Shown here: piece by piece, positions 39,918 to 49,896 of the stretch
How positions within the stretch are numbered: position 1 is the stretch's first letter
Layout of the letters: every line of letters starts with the position of its first letter
DNA from: an uncultured Pelagibacteraceae bacterium
GTDB taxonomy: Bacteria > Pseudomonadota > Alphaproteobacteria > Pelagibacterales > AG-422-B15
DNA length: 64,000 nt
Assembly (NCBI GenBank): GCA_902571005.1
Contig: CACGAG010000008.1
Span: forward strand, 1 to 64,000
Direction: 5' to 3'
Made by a program: the position numbers and the translations under genes
Notes under the pieces: generated by a model
What the model saw: only the letters and a program-made list of their open reading frames with translations
Told to the model about the DNA's origin: nothing
Databases searched by the model: none

Positions 39918-41840
39918 ATGGCGCATAGTATAATTTTATTACCCTTGATCGGGTTCTTGATTTCTTGTTCATTATCATTTTTTAAATCTAATAAATTTAT
40001 TGACCGAGCAGCAGAGATTATCACTTCATTATTTATTACTATTGCAGCAATATTTTCGTTTTATATTTTTATTGATAATATTGGGGACCCATCGGTAGTA
40101 TCAATCAAACTATTTAACTGGATATCCTCTGGTTCATTCAATGCCGATTGGTCAATTTATCTAGATACAGCTACAAGAGTAATGCTTGTAGTAATTACAA
40201 GCGTATCAGCGTTAGTTCATATTTATTCAATTGGTTATATGTCTCATGATGATAGCAAGCCTCGTTTTATGGGATACTTATCATTATTCACATTTGCTAT
40301 GATGATGCTTGTTACAGCAGATAATTTTTTGCAACTTTTCTTTGGCTGGGAGGGTGTTGGACTTGCCTCTTATTTATTAATTGGGTTTTGGTATAAAAAA
40401 CCAACTGCAAATGCCGCTGCAATTAAAGCATTTATAGTAAATCGCATAGGTGATTTTGGATTAGCTTTAGGTATTTTTACAATATTTATTGTTTTTGGCA
40501 GCATCGAATACCAGACAGTATTTAGTAATGTCTCATCTTTTAAGAACGTAAATTTTAATTTTTTAGGTATTGAACTACATGCTTTGACTTTAATTTGCAT
40601 TTTCTTATTTATTGGCGCTATGGGCAAGTCAGCTCAATTGTTTCTTCATACATGGCTTCCAGATGCAATGGAAGGCCCAACACCAGTATCTGCATTAATA
40701 CATGCAGCAACAATGGTTACAGCTGGAGTATTTCTAGTTGTACGATGTTCACCTTTATTTGATTTGGCTCCTGTTGCTCTGGACTTTGTAGTTTTGATTG
40801 GTGCAAGCACTGCATTCTTTGCTGCTACCGTTGGGCTTGTTCAAAATGATATTAAGCGTGTTATTGCATATTCAACTTGTAGCCAATTAGGCTACATGTT
40901 TGTTGCAGCTGGACTTGGAGCTTACGGTGCAGCTATGTTCCATTTATTTACACATGCATTTTTTAAAGCACTTCTATTTTTAGGAGCTGGATCAGTTATT
41001 CATGCCGTTCATGAAGAACAGGATATAAGGAAAATGGGAGGTATAAGTAATTATGTTCCAATAACTCAATTAATGATGATAATTGGAACAATTTCACTCA
41101 TGGGTTTTCCATTCACATCTGGCTATTACTCAAAAGATGCAATCATAGAAACAGCTTATTTATCCAATTCCAATTTCGCAGACTATGCGTATATCTTACT
41201 TACTGTTGGTGTTGTGATGACATCTTTCTATTCATGGAGGCTTATGTTTCTTGTTTTCAATGGAAAAACAAGAATGGCTGAAGAAGACCTTAGTAAAGTT
41301 CATGAGTCTTCCTCAGTAATGTTAATTCCTTTAATAATTTTAGCAATTGGAGCTTTGTTTTTTGGATTTTTATTCAAAAGCTATTTTATCGGTTATTACA
41401 GTGATGTATTTTGGAATGGCTCAATTGTCGTCCACCATGAAGATCACCATTCAATTCCTTTGTTAATATATTATTTGCCTGCAATTTTAGGCATAGTTGG
41501 ATTTATTATCGCTTGGTTCATGTATATTCGAAAATCAGATATGGCTAAGAATATAGCCGAGTTAAATAAGCCGCTTTACAATTTTCTATTAAATAAATGG
41601 TATTTCGACGAGTTGTATAATTCAATTTTTGTAAAACCAGCTATGGCAATTGGCCAGATTTTTTGGAAGTTTATTGATGGTTTAATTATTGATGGTTACG
41701 GACCTAACGGAATAGCTGCTTTAGTGAGTAGAATATCAATAAAAGCAAAGCAAGTTCAATCTGGATTTATTTACCATTATGCTTTTGCCATTTTAATTGG
41801 TCTTTCATTCATTATTACTTTCATAATTTTTAGGTTTTAA
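39918..41840 (+). CDS. nuoL: NADH-quinone oxidoreductase subunit L
   Basis: Distal antiporter-like subunit of complex I, with the long lateral helix. The 640-residue protein shows LFFGWEGVGLASYLLIGFW, the pumping-path segments GAMGKSAQLFLHTWLPDAMEGPTPVSALIHAATMVTAGV and VQNDIKRVIAYSTCSQLGYM, and MGFPFTSGYYSKDAIIE. The C-terminal part (WYFDELYNSIFVKPAM) is the conserved end of the lateral-helix region. No truncation visible. Confidence 0.97.
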   Translation: MAHSIILLPLIGFLISCSLSFFKSNKFIDRAAEIITSLFITIAAIFSFYIFIDNIGDPSVVSIKLFNWISSGSFNADWSIYLDTATRVMLVVITSVSALVHIYSIGYMSHDDSKPRFMGYLSLFTFAMMMLVTADNFLQLFFGWEGVGLASYLLIGFWYKKPTANAAAIKAFIVNRIGDFGLALGIFTIFIVFGSIEYQTVFSNVSSFKNVNFNFLGIELHALTLICIFLFIGAMGKSAQLFLHTWLPDAMEGPTPVSALIHAATMVTAGVFLVVRCSPLFDLAPVALDFVVLIGASTAFFAATVGLVQNDIKRVIAYSTCSQLGYMFVAAGLGAYGAAMFHLFTHAFFKALLFLGAGSVIHAVHEEQDIRKMGGISNYVPITQLMMIIGTISLMGFPFTSGYYSKDAIIETAYLSNSNFADYAYILLTVGVVMTSFYSWRLMFLVFNGKTRMAEEDLSKVHESSSVMLIPLIILAIGALFFGFLFKSYFIGYYSDVFWNGSIVVHHEDHHSIPLLIYYLPAILGIVGFIIAWFMYIRKSDMAKNIAELNKPLYNFLLNKWYFDELYNSIFVKPAMAIGQIFWKFIDGLIIDGYGPNGIAALVSRISIKAKQVQSGFIYHYAFAILIGLSFIITFIIFRF

Positions 41841-41843
41841 AAA

Positions 41844-43325
41844 ATGAGTGAAATTCCAATCTTAAGTATTTTAATCTTTATACCGGTCGTCGGTATTTTT
41901 TTTATGTTATTGATAAGAAATAATGATGACCAAAGCTCGCAAAATTTAAAACACACCGCCTTATGGATCGCGTTTTTAAATTTTATTATATCATTATCTT
42001 TACTATTTTCATTTGACTTAAATAACCCAGATTTTCAATTTGTAGAAAAATACGCATGGATAGAAAGTGGTATCAGTTATCATTTAGGTATAGATGGTGT
42101 TTCAATTTTATTTGTAATACTGACAACAATGCTTGTACCTATTTGCATACTTGCAAGCTATGAAAGCATTAAATTTTCTGTTAAAGAATATTTAATTTCA
42201 TTTTTAGCTTTAGAAACTTTTATGATTGGCGTTTTCTGCTCTCTTGATCTTGTCTTATTTTATTTATTTTTTGAAGGAGGTTTAATTCCAATGTTCTTAA
42301 TCATTGGGATATGGGGTGGAGAAAGAAGGGTTTATTCAACTTTCAAATTTTTTCTTTATACACTTGCTGGCTCAGTATTTATGCTACTTGCAATAATTTA
42401 CATTTTCATTTCTACAGGCACAACTGATGTTGAAACACTCTTGATGTATAATTTTACTACAAACGAACAATTAATATTGTGGATCGCATTTTTTACTTCA
42501 TTCATGGTCAAGATACCTATGTGGCCTTTTCACACTTGGCTACCAGATGCCCACGTAGAAGCACCAACAGCTGGGTCAGTTATACTTGCGGGCGTTCTAT
42601 TAAAAATGGCTGGGTATGGCTTTATAAGATTTTCTATTGGTATTTTTCCAGATGCATCAGAATTTTTTGCGCCATTTATATTTTCTCTTAGTGTCATAGC
42701 AATAATAGTTACTTCTCTAATTGCATTAGTGCAAGAGGATATGAAGAAACTAATTGCTTATTCATCAGTTGCTCATATGGGATTTGTAACATTAGGAATA
42801 TTTACATTTACCGTACAAGGAATAGAAGGTGGCATCATTCAAATGATAAGTCATGGCATTGTTTCTGCAGCATTATTTTTATGTGTTGGCGTGGTATATG
42901 ATCGTCTACATACAAGAGAAATCGCAAGATATGGAGGCCTAGTTAGTAAAATGCCTTTTTATTCATTTTCATTTATGATTTTTATATTAGCTAGCCTTGG
43001 CTTGCCTGGAACAAGTGGTTTTGTTGGCGAGTTTTTAGTACTTCTTTCTATATTTTCGATAAATACATATTTCGCGATATTTGCGACTACAGGTGTCGTA
43101 TTGGCAGCCACATATTCATTATGGCTTTATAGAAGAATAATATTTGGTGCTTTAATTAAAGATGATCTATCTGAAATGTTTGACTTAACAAGAAGAGAGA
43201 TAATTATTTTTCTTCCCTTAATTATCCTTACAATATTCATAGGCTTATATCCGAAACCAATCATAAATATAATTGAACCTTCAACAGAAAAAATTGTAAA
43301 TCAAATTAAAATGAAATTAGATTAA
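41844..43325 (+). CDS. nuoM: NADH-quinone oxidoreductase subunit M
   Basis: Antiporter-like proton-pumping subunit. In 493 residues it has the family segments SYHLGIDGVSILFVILTT, LFYLFFEGGLIPMFLIIGIWG with the key Glu, MVKIPMWPFHTWLPDAHVEAPTAGSVILAGVLLKM, and VQEDMKKLIAYSSVAHMGFV. It lies 3 bp after nuoL and 1 bp before nuoN. Confidence 0.97.
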   Translation: MSEIPILSILIFIPVVGIFFMLLIRNNDDQSSQNLKHTALWIAFLNFIISLSLLFSFDLNNPDFQFVEKYAWIESGISYHLGIDGVSILFVILTTMLVPICILASYESIKFSVKEYLISFLALETFMIGVFCSLDLVLFYLFFEGGLIPMFLIIGIWGGERRVYSTFKFFLYTLAGSVFMLLAIIYIFISTGTTDVETLLMYNFTTNEQLILWIAFFTSFMVKIPMWPFHTWLPDAHVEAPTAGSVILAGVLLKMAGYGFIRFSIGIFPDASEFFAPFIFSLSVIAIIVTSLIALVQEDMKKLIAYSSVAHMGFVTLGIFTFTVQGIEGGIIQMISHGIVSAALFLCVGVVYDRLHTREIARYGGLVSKMPFYSFSFMIFILASLGLPGTSGFVGEFLVLLSIFSINTYFAIFATTGVVLAATYSLWLYRRIIFGALIKDDLSEMFDLTRREIIIFLPLIILTIFIGLYPKPIINIIEPSTEKIVNQIKMKLD

Positions 43326-43326
43326 A

Positions 43327-44736
43327 ATGCAAAGTTTAGTATACATATTACCCGAAATATTTTTATTTATAGTTGCAACAGTTTTGTTAGTGACTGGCTT
43401 GTTTTTGAAAAATGTAAAGCTTATTAACTCACTTGCTATATTTTCACTTTTAGTCGCAGTTATCTTAATTTTAAATCAACCCTTTCAGTCGGCCTTTCTA
43501 AATAGTTTTGTTGTAGATGAATTTTCACTAGTACTAAAAGTTATAATACTAATCGGCTCCATTGCTTCATTGATTATGTTTGTATCAAGTAAAGATGACC
43601 TAAATATAAATATTTATGAATTTCCAATTTTAATAATTTTCTCAACCATAGGTATGATGGTGATGGTTTCAGCAAATGATTTGCTTGCAATGTTTATAGG
43701 ATTAGAGCTTCAATCATTAAGCCTTTATGTTCTTGCGGCTTTGAACAGAAACAGCTTATTGTCATCAGAAGCAGGAATTAAATATTTTATCCTCGGAGCT
43801 CTTTCCTCAGGCTTATTACTCTTTGGAATTTCATATATTTATGGATTTTCAGGAAATACAAACTTTAATCTAATCGCTGTAAATATTAACCCCGAAAGTC
43901 TGGGTTTAATTATTGGTATAGTTTTTGTATTGGCAGGACTAGCTTTTAAAGTGTCAGCAGTTCCATTCCATATGTGGACGCCAGACGTTTATCAAGGAGC
44001 ACCAACTCCGATTACAGGATTCTTTGCCCTTGCTCCAAAAATTGCTGCAATGGGTTTACTTGTTAGATTCTTATTCAATTCATTTGGTGAGATTTATATT
44101 GACTGGCAACAAATTATTTTTTTCATATCAATCGCATCGATGATGCTCGCTGCCTTTGCTGCCATTGCTCAAACTAATTTAAAAAGACTAATGGCGTATA
44201 GTTCAATAGGTCATATTGGATACGCTTTAATAGGTGTGGCCTGTTTTACCGATGAGGGATTAAGGTCATTATTAATATATTTAATGATTTATTTAATTAT
44301 GAATATTGCTGTGTTTGCTTTTTTACTGTCTTTAAAAAGAAACGATGGATATTTTGAAAATATTTCAGATTTATCTGGAATGCATAAAAATCATCCTTTA
44401 AGGACCATGCTAATTGCCTTGATTATGTTTTCTTTAGCTGGCATCCCTCCTTTAGCTGGCTTTTTTGGTAAATTTTATATTTTCGTTGCAGCTATTGAGT
44501 CTGAAATGTTGTTTCTCGCAATCATTGGCGTCGTAGCAAGTGTTATCAGTGCATTTTATTATTTAAGGATTGTTAAGATAATGTATTTTGATGAACCTAA
44601 AGAAGAATTTGATGGATCAAGTATCAAATCACTTAATCTGCTTTATTATCCTTCATCAATACTAATTATTATTTTCTTTATTTATCCATCGCCAGTAATA
44701 AATATTTCTGAATATGCTATTCAATCAATTATTTAA
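43327..44736 (+). CDS. nuoN: NADH-quinone oxidoreductase subunit N
   Basis: Third antiporter-like subunit and last gene of the nuo set. The 469-residue protein shows LAMFIGLELQSLSLYVLAAL, SEAGIKYFILGALSSGLLLFG, FKVSAVPFHMWTPDVYQGAPTPITGF and AQTNLKRLMAYSSIGHIGYAL. The downstream gene birA starts within its stop codon (TTAATG), which continues the operon into unrelated functions, the usual alphaproteobacterial arrangement. Confidence 0.97.
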   Translation: MQSLVYILPEIFLFIVATVLLVTGLFLKNVKLINSLAIFSLLVAVILILNQPFQSAFLNSFVVDEFSLVLKVIILIGSIASLIMFVSSKDDLNINIYEFPILIIFSTIGMMVMVSANDLLAMFIGLELQSLSLYVLAALNRNSLLSSEAGIKYFILGALSSGLLLFGISYIYGFSGNTNFNLIAVNINPESLGLIIGIVFVLAGLAFKVSAVPFHMWTPDVYQGAPTPITGFFALAPKIAAMGLLVRFLFNSFGEIYIDWQQIIFFISIASMMLAAFAAIAQTNLKRLMAYSSIGHIGYALIGVACFTDEGLRSLLIYLMIYLIMNIAVFAFLLSLKRNDGYFENISDLSGMHKNHPLRTMLIALIMFSLAGIPPLAGFFGKFYIFVAAIESEMLFLAIIGVVASVISAFYYLRIVKIMYFDEPKEEFDGSSIKSLNLLYYPSSILIIIFFIYPSPVINISEYAIQSII

Positions 44737-45476
44737 TGTTAGATCAAATTCAATCAGAAGTTATTTTTCATGAAGTAATCGATAGCACTAATGTAGAAGC
44801 TAAAAGATTAATTAAAAATGACAAAATAAATAAAGCAACTTGGATTATAGCAAATAGACAAACTTCAGGCAAAGGCAGAAATAATAATAAATGGGTTTCA
44901 GAGGCAGGTAATTTTTACGGCTCATACGTCTTGCCAATTAACTTGGATCACAGAAAGATACCATTTATCTCATGTATAAGTTCTTTGTCGGTATATGATG
45001 CAATTAAAAATTTTTTACCCAATAATGACCTTTTAAAAATTAAATGGCCAAACGACATACTATACAATGATGCAAAATTAGCTGGAATATTAATAGAAAA
45101 TTTACTAGGTGAAAGTGCAAGTTTTTCAATAATTGGAGTTGGTATTAATTTAAAGAATTCACCAAATATAAATAATCATAAAACTATCTCTATAAAATCT
45201 ATAATTGAAAATGAGGTTATGCCAAAAGATATACTTGAAACATTAGACACCAATATCAATAATTACTTAAATATTCTTAACAGTGATAATATCTCAGAAT
45301 TAATTGAGTCATATAAAAATAATTGCTGGAAAATGCGAGATCGGGTTCGTTTTTTACAAAATAATATTGAATTTGAAGGTATATTAGATGATATAACCGA
45401 TACATTTGAGATTCTAATTAAAGTGAATGGAGAGCTTAAGAAATTCAATTCAGGAGAACTGTCATTTAGTTATTAA
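44736..45476 (+). CDS. birA: Biotin--[acetyl-CoA-carboxylase] ligase
   Basis: Attaches biotin to carrier domains of carboxylases, as would be needed by the acyl-CoA carboxylase whose beta subunit is encoded at 8.7 kb. The 246-residue protein lacks the N-terminal DNA-binding domain of E. coli BirA, so it is only an enzyme. Motifs are FHEVIDSTNVEAKRL, the ATP/biotin loop TSGKGRNNNKWVSEAGNFYGS, with the Arg of GxGR kept, and LKIKWPNDILYNDAKLAGILIEN. It overlaps nuoN by one base and lies 2 bp before coaX. Confidence 0.94.
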   Translation: MLDQIQSEVIFHEVIDSTNVEAKRLIKNDKINKATWIIANRQTSGKGRNNNKWVSEAGNFYGSYVLPINLDHRKIPFISCISSLSVYDAIKNFLPNNDLLKIKWPNDILYNDAKLAGILIENLLGESASFSIIGVGINLKNSPNINNHKTISIKSIIENEVMPKDILETLDTNINNYLNILNSDNISELIESYKNNCWKMRDRVRFLQNNIEFEGILDDITDTFEILIKVNGELKKFNSGELSFSY

Positions 45477-45478
45477 TC

Positions 45479-46234
45479 ATGAAGGTTTTAGTTGATATAG
45501 GAAATACAAATGTATTAATGGGGAAATATGACAATTCGAGATTAATTGATCAAGTACGATTTGAAACTAACACAGTTATAAGTTCACCAGATGATATATT
45601 GAAGAGCCTATGCATTTTTTTAGCTAATGTAGAATATGTTTTAATTTCGGGTGTTGTGCCACAAGCTCAAAAAAATTTACGATGCTTGATCTCAAAAAAT
45701 TTTGAAAATTTATCAATTAGAGAACTAAATACTTCTGACTTAGAGGCATTTATAAAATTCAATGTCATCAACCCAGCTGAAGTTGGAGATGACAGGATCA
45801 TTAACTCAATAGCGGCTATAGATAAGTATGAACCTCCTTTCATAATTGTAGATTTTGGGACAGCCACCACGTTAGATGTTGTAGATAAGAGCGGTGCATA
45901 TTCTGGAGGGTTAATTTGTCCTGGTGTCAACTTATCAATAAAATCACTGTCAGACGGTGCAGCGTTATTGCCACTTATAACTTTTAAAAAGCCTGAAACA
46001 TTAATTGGTAAACATACAATTGCTGCAATGGAATCGGGTATTTATTGGGGGTATATTAGTTTAATCGAGGGCTTGATTGAGAGATTAAAAACTTCTCATG
46101 AGTGCTCTAATGCAAAAGCTATAGCAACTGGAGGTTTATCAAAACTATTTGAAAATGACCTTAAATGTATTAACTATTTTGAGAGAGATCTTACTCTTGA
46201 AGGTCTTTTAATCGTAAGCAATAAATTACAATGA
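45479..46234 (+). CDS. coaX: Type III pantothenate kinase
   Basis: First step of CoA synthesis, phosphorylation of pantothenate. The 251-residue protein belongs to the ASKHA fold: the N-terminal phosphate motif VDIGNTNVLMGKYD, the pantothenate-side VGDDRIINSIAA, the second phosphate motif IVDFGTATTLDVVDKSGAYSGG, and ATGGLSKLF at the C-terminus. It overlaps the RNase J gene by 4 bp (ATGA). Together with coaD at 1.1 kb it covers two of the CoA steps. Confidence 0.95.
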   Translation: MKVLVDIGNTNVLMGKYDNSRLIDQVRFETNTVISSPDDILKSLCIFLANVEYVLISGVVPQAQKNLRCLISKNFENLSIRELNTSDLEAFIKFNVINPAEVGDDRIINSIAAIDKYEPPFIIVDFGTATTLDVVDKSGAYSGGLICPGVNLSIKSLSDGAALLPLITFKKPETLIGKHTIAAMESGIYWGYISLIEGLIERLKTSHECSNAKAIATGGLSKLFENDLKCINYFERDLTLEGLLIVSNKLQ

Positions 46235-47898
46235 GCAAAGGTGATAGATTAGTATTTCTGCCTTTAGGAGGCACTGGTGAAATTGGAATGAACATGAATC
46301 TCTATGGATACGGTAAAGAGATTGATGACATGAAATGGCTAATTGTTGATGTTGGCATCACATTTGGGGATGAAACCACACCAGGCGTAGACATCATTTT
46401 ACCTGATCATGATTTTATTAAGGAAAGAAAAGATAATTTATCAGGAATTATAATAACTCATGCTCATGAAGATCATGTTGGAGGTCTTGCGTATCTATGG
46501 CCAGATTTAAAATGTCCTATTTATGCTACTCCATTTACAGCTTCAATAATAAGACTAAAATTTGAAGAAAGGGGATTGGATCATGAAGGTTATTTGAATG
46601 TAATAGACCTGTCATCTGAAATACAAATAAAACCCTTTGATATAAAATTTCAAACTCTGACGCACTCAATACCTGAGCCAAATTCACTTATCATAAAAAC
46701 AAAGCTAGGAAATATATATCATACTGGTGACTGGAAAATTGATGATGATCCAGTTGTAGGAAAAGCTATTGACTTTAACGAACTCAAATCAAACACAAAA
46801 GATATTCTTGCAATGGTTTGCGATTCAACAAACGTCTTAACAAAAGGGAGATCCGGATCAGAATCAGAAGTTAAAAGTAATTTAACTGAAGTTATAAAAG
46901 GGATAAAGAATAGAGTTTTTGTAACATCTTTTGCTTCAAATGTAGCAAGACTTGAAACAATTGCCCACGCTGCGAAGGAAACAAATAGATCGTTAGTCGT
47001 ATTAGGCAGATCTATGCATCGCATGATAAGTGTTGCAAGGCAAAATGGTATTCTTAATGATATAGATGTTATCTTATCTGAAAAGGAAGCAGTTAAAAAA
47101 AAGAGGGAAGAAGTTTTGTACCTTTGTACAGGCAGTCAAGGTGAACCAAGGGGTGCAATGATGCGAATTGCAAATCAAGATTTTCCTCATGTTGATATTG
47201 ATTTAGATGATACCATTATTTTTTCATCAAAAATTATACCTGGCAATGAAAAGAAAATTTACCAATTGTTTAATCGGCTCTCAGAGTTAGGTGCAAATGT
47301 TATAACTGAGTATGATGAAAATATACATGTCTCAGGCCATCCATGTTTAGATGAAATGGTAGATATGTATGAAAATATTAAACCCGCAATTTCAGTTCCA
47401 GTTCACGGCGAACACAGACACTTAAAAAGACACTCAAATCTTGCGAAGGAAATGGGTGTTAAGTTCCCAATGCTAATTTCTAATGGAGATATATTGCAAA
47501 TTGCTCCTGGATCGCCATACGTGGTTGATCAGTGTGACTCTGGCAGACAGTACTTTGATGGAAATAGATTAGTAAAAAGTGAAAGCAGTCATATTAGAGA
47601 TAGAAAAAGAATGGCTTATAATGGCGTATTGAATGTTACATGTATAATTGATCAAAAAATGAATTTAAAAGAAAACCCATTGATTATTAGCAGTGGCATA
47701 GTAAGCGATCAAGAATATGAGAATGATGAGATGGTATATTTATTAGAAGAGGAAATTTATAAATTTTTTGAGGATAAGACAAATTTATCAAAAAAAGAAA
47801 AAAAACTATATCAAAAGCTCGAGACATTATCGCGAAATTTTGTTTTCAAGCATACTCGCAAAAAACCTTTGACAAACATAAGTATTGTTCATATTTAA
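46231..47898 (+). CDS. rnj: Ribonuclease J
   Basis: Metallo-beta-lactamase/beta-CASP nuclease with 5'-exo and endo activity used in RNA processing. The 555-residue protein has the metal motif ITHAHEDHVGGLAYLW (about residues 72-87), YHTGDWKIDDDPV, MVCDSTNVLTKGRSGSE, CTGSQGEPRGAMMRIA and the beta-CASP histidine segments HVSGHPCLDE and SVPVHGEHRHLKRHS. It fits the alphaproteobacterial RNase J that follows coaX. Its stop lies 5 bp from the epimerase gene. Confidence 0.95.
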   Translation: MSKGDRLVFLPLGGTGEIGMNMNLYGYGKEIDDMKWLIVDVGITFGDETTPGVDIILPDHDFIKERKDNLSGIIITHAHEDHVGGLAYLWPDLKCPIYATPFTASIIRLKFEERGLDHEGYLNVIDLSSEIQIKPFDIKFQTLTHSIPEPNSLIIKTKLGNIYHTGDWKIDDDPVVGKAIDFNELKSNTKDILAMVCDSTNVLTKGRSGSESEVKSNLTEVIKGIKNRVFVTSFASNVARLETIAHAAKETNRSLVVLGRSMHRMISVARQNGILNDIDVILSEKEAVKKKREEVLYLCTGSQGEPRGAMMRIANQDFPHVDIDLDDTIIFSSKIIPGNEKKIYQLFNRLSELGANVITEYDENIHVSGHPCLDEMVDMYENIKPAISVPVHGEHRHLKRHSNLAKEMGVKFPMLISNGDILQIAPGSPYVVDQCDSGRQYFDGNRLVKSESSHIRDRKRMAYNGVLNVTCIIDQKMNLKENPLIISSGIVSDQEYENDEMVYLLEEEIYKFFEDKTNLSKKEKKLYQKLETLSRNFVFKHTRKKPLTNISIVHI

Positions 47899-47903
47899 TT
47901 AGT

Positions 47904-48308
47904 ATGATTGGAAAATTAAATCACATTGCTATTGCGGTACCAAATATAAAAGAAGCTGCTGAACAATATAAAAACATTTTTGGTGCAAAGGTTTCTGATC
48001 CTGTTGAACAACCCGACCATGGCGTAACAACAGTATTTATAGATTTAGGTAATACAAAAATAGAATTGTTAGAGGTTCTAGGTGAGGGGTCTCCAATTCA
48101 AAATTTTATTGATAAAAATCCGAAAGGTGGAATGCATCATATTTGCCTAGAAGTGAATGACATTAATACTGCTATAGATAAATTAAACACTCATGAAGTA
48201 TCAATAACTGGAACTGGTAAACCAAAAATTGGTGCTCATGGTAAACCAGTAGTTTTTCTTCATCCAAAAAGCTGTAACGGAACACTCATAGAGTTAGAAG
48301 AAGTATAA
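47904..48308 (+). CDS. mce: Methylmalonyl-CoA epimerase
   Basis: Interconverts R- and S-methylmalonyl-CoA in the propionyl-CoA to succinyl-CoA route. The 134-residue VOC-fold protein has LNHIAIAVPNIKEAAEQYKNIFGA at the N-terminus (metal-ligand His), KIELLEVLGEGSPIQNFIDKNPKGGMHHICLEV in the middle (catalytic/metal Glu and His), and PVVFLHPKSCNGTLIELEEV at the C-terminus. Placement after rnj is typical of the class. No mutase gene is in the window. Confidence 0.94.
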   Translation: MIGKLNHIAIAVPNIKEAAEQYKNIFGAKVSDPVEQPDHGVTTVFIDLGNTKIELLEVLGEGSPIQNFIDKNPKGGMHHICLEVNDINTAIDKLNTHEVSITGTGKPKIGAHGKPVVFLHPKSCNGTLIELEEV

Positions 48309-48309
48309 T

Positions 48310-48579
48310 TTGGGTATAACTGGCTCAATTATCATTTTTTTATTAATTTGGTGGTTAATTTTTTTCATATCACTCCCAATTAATATAAAAAAAAGTAGGT
48401 CAGGAAACTATATAGAAGGGGAAGATCCTGGGGCACCTAATAATCCACAATTATTTAGAAAATTCTTAATTACAACAGTTGTCTCAATAGTCATCTGGTT
48501 TATCATATATAGTTTTCTAAATAATGAAGGCTTTCTGATGTATATCTTAAAGCTTTTTTACATAAATGAAGTTATCTAA
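48310..48579 (+). CDS. DUF1467-like small membrane protein
   Basis: An 89-residue protein with two hydrophobic segments (about 4-24 and 51-70) flanking a polar loop with [24 protein letters not shown]. This loop, with GxDPGAP, and the position between mce and proS agree with the DUF1467 family found at this place in alphaproteobacteria. Function unknown. The start codon is TTG, 1 bp after mce, and the end overlaps proS by 14 bp, so it is translationally embedded in the operon. Confidence 0.85.
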   Translation: MGITGSIIIFLLIWWLIFFISLPINIKKSRSGNYIEGEDPGAPNNPQLFRKFLITTVVSIVIWFIIYSFLNNEGFLMYILKLFYINEVI

Positions 48580-49891
48580 TTATTTTCTACCTGTATTAAA
48601 AGAGTCTCCAAGCGAAGCAGAAATTGTTTCTCATAAACTTATGCTGCGCTCTGGTATGATCAGTCAATCAAGTTCTGGGATTTACTCTTGGCTACCTCTT
48701 GGGTTAAAGGTTTTGAAAAAAATCGAAAACATCGTCAGAGATGAACAGAATAAAGCGGGAGTTAATGAAATATTAATGCCAACTATTCAACCCGCAGATT
48801 TATGGAAAGAAAGTGGAAGATATGAAGATTATGGAAAAGAAATGTTAAGAATTAATGATCGTCAAGAAAGAGAAATGCTTTATGGCCCGACAAACGAAGA
48901 GCAAATAACAGATATATTTAGAAGAAATGTTAAATCCTATAAAGAGCTCCCCATGCTGCTCTACCATATACAGTGGAAATTTAGAGATGAATTAAGGCCA
49001 AGATTTGGAGTAATGAGAGGTAGGGAATTTTTAATGAAAGATGCTTACTCTTTCGATGTTGATGCAGCATCATCAGAAGATACTTATAATCGTTTTTTTA
49101 TTTGTTATTTAAAAACATTTGCAAGATTAGGTCTCAAAGCAATACCCATGGCTGCTGATACAGGACCCATTGGAGGAGATCTCTCACATGAATTCATAAT
49201 TATTTCTAATACGGGGGAAAGTGATATTTATTTTGATAATAATATACTTAATGAAGGAAATAAGATTTCTGACATTAGCTATGACGACGATCTAAATTCA
49301 ATTGTTGAAAAATTTAAAAGTTATTATTCTGCTTCAGATGAGAAACATGACAAGGCTAAATTTGATGAAATAGTTCATAAAGAAAAACAAATGAATTCAA
49401 AAGGAATTGAAGTGGGTCACATATTCCATTTTGGAACAAAATATTCAAATTCAATGAAGGCAAATGTTTTAGATTCTGATGGAAAAGAAAAAACGGTACA
49501 CATGGGATCATATGGAATAGGAATTTCACGTCTAGTGGGCGCTATAATAGAGTCCTCCCATGATGAAAGTGGAATAATATGGCCTGATGCAGTGTCACCA
49601 TTTACACTTGGTGTTATAAACTTGAAACCAAAAGACGATGAAGCCTCCTCAATTGCTAATAAAGTTTACAATCAAATTAATGATAAATCTGAAGTTTTAT
49701 TTGATGATAAGAATGATAACGCAGGAGTAAAATTTTCTAGAATGGATTTAATAGGTTTACCACATCAAATTATAATAGGAAGCAAAGCTGTGTCGGACGG
49801 TCTAGTAGAGTATAAAAATAGAAAAAGTGGAGAAACAGAATTCATTAACCTAGATAAATTAGATAAGTTTCTAGAAGAAATGAACGTTTAA
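48566..49891 (+). CDS. proS: Prolyl-tRNA synthetase (short, alphaproteobacterial type)
   Basis: Class II aminoacyl-tRNA synthetase for proline. At 441 residues it is the short form without the editing insertion of E. coli ProS. Motifs are [58 protein letters not shown], motif 2 around [27 protein letters not shown], motif 3 [17 protein letters not shown], and an anticodon-binding domain at the end. It overlaps the DUF1467-like gene by 14 bp. Confidence 0.96.
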   Translation: MKLSNYFLPVLKESPSEAEIVSHKLMLRSGMISQSSSGIYSWLPLGLKVLKKIENIVRDEQNKAGVNEILMPTIQPADLWKESGRYEDYGKEMLRINDRQEREMLYGPTNEEQITDIFRRNVKSYKELPMLLYHIQWKFRDELRPRFGVMRGREFLMKDAYSFDVDAASSEDTYNRFFICYLKTFARLGLKAIPMAADTGPIGGDLSHEFIIISNTGESDIYFDNNILNEGNKISDISYDDDLNSIVEKFKSYYSASDEKHDKAKFDEIVHKEKQMNSKGIEVGHIFHFGTKYSNSMKANVLDSDGKEKTVHMGSYGIGISRLVGAIIESSHDESGIIWPDAVSPFTLGVINLKPKDDEASSIANKVYNQINDKSEVLFDDKNDNAGVKFSRMDLIGLPHQIIIGSKAVSDGLVEYKNRKSGETEFINLDKLDKFLEEMNV

Positions 49892-49896
49892 ACAAA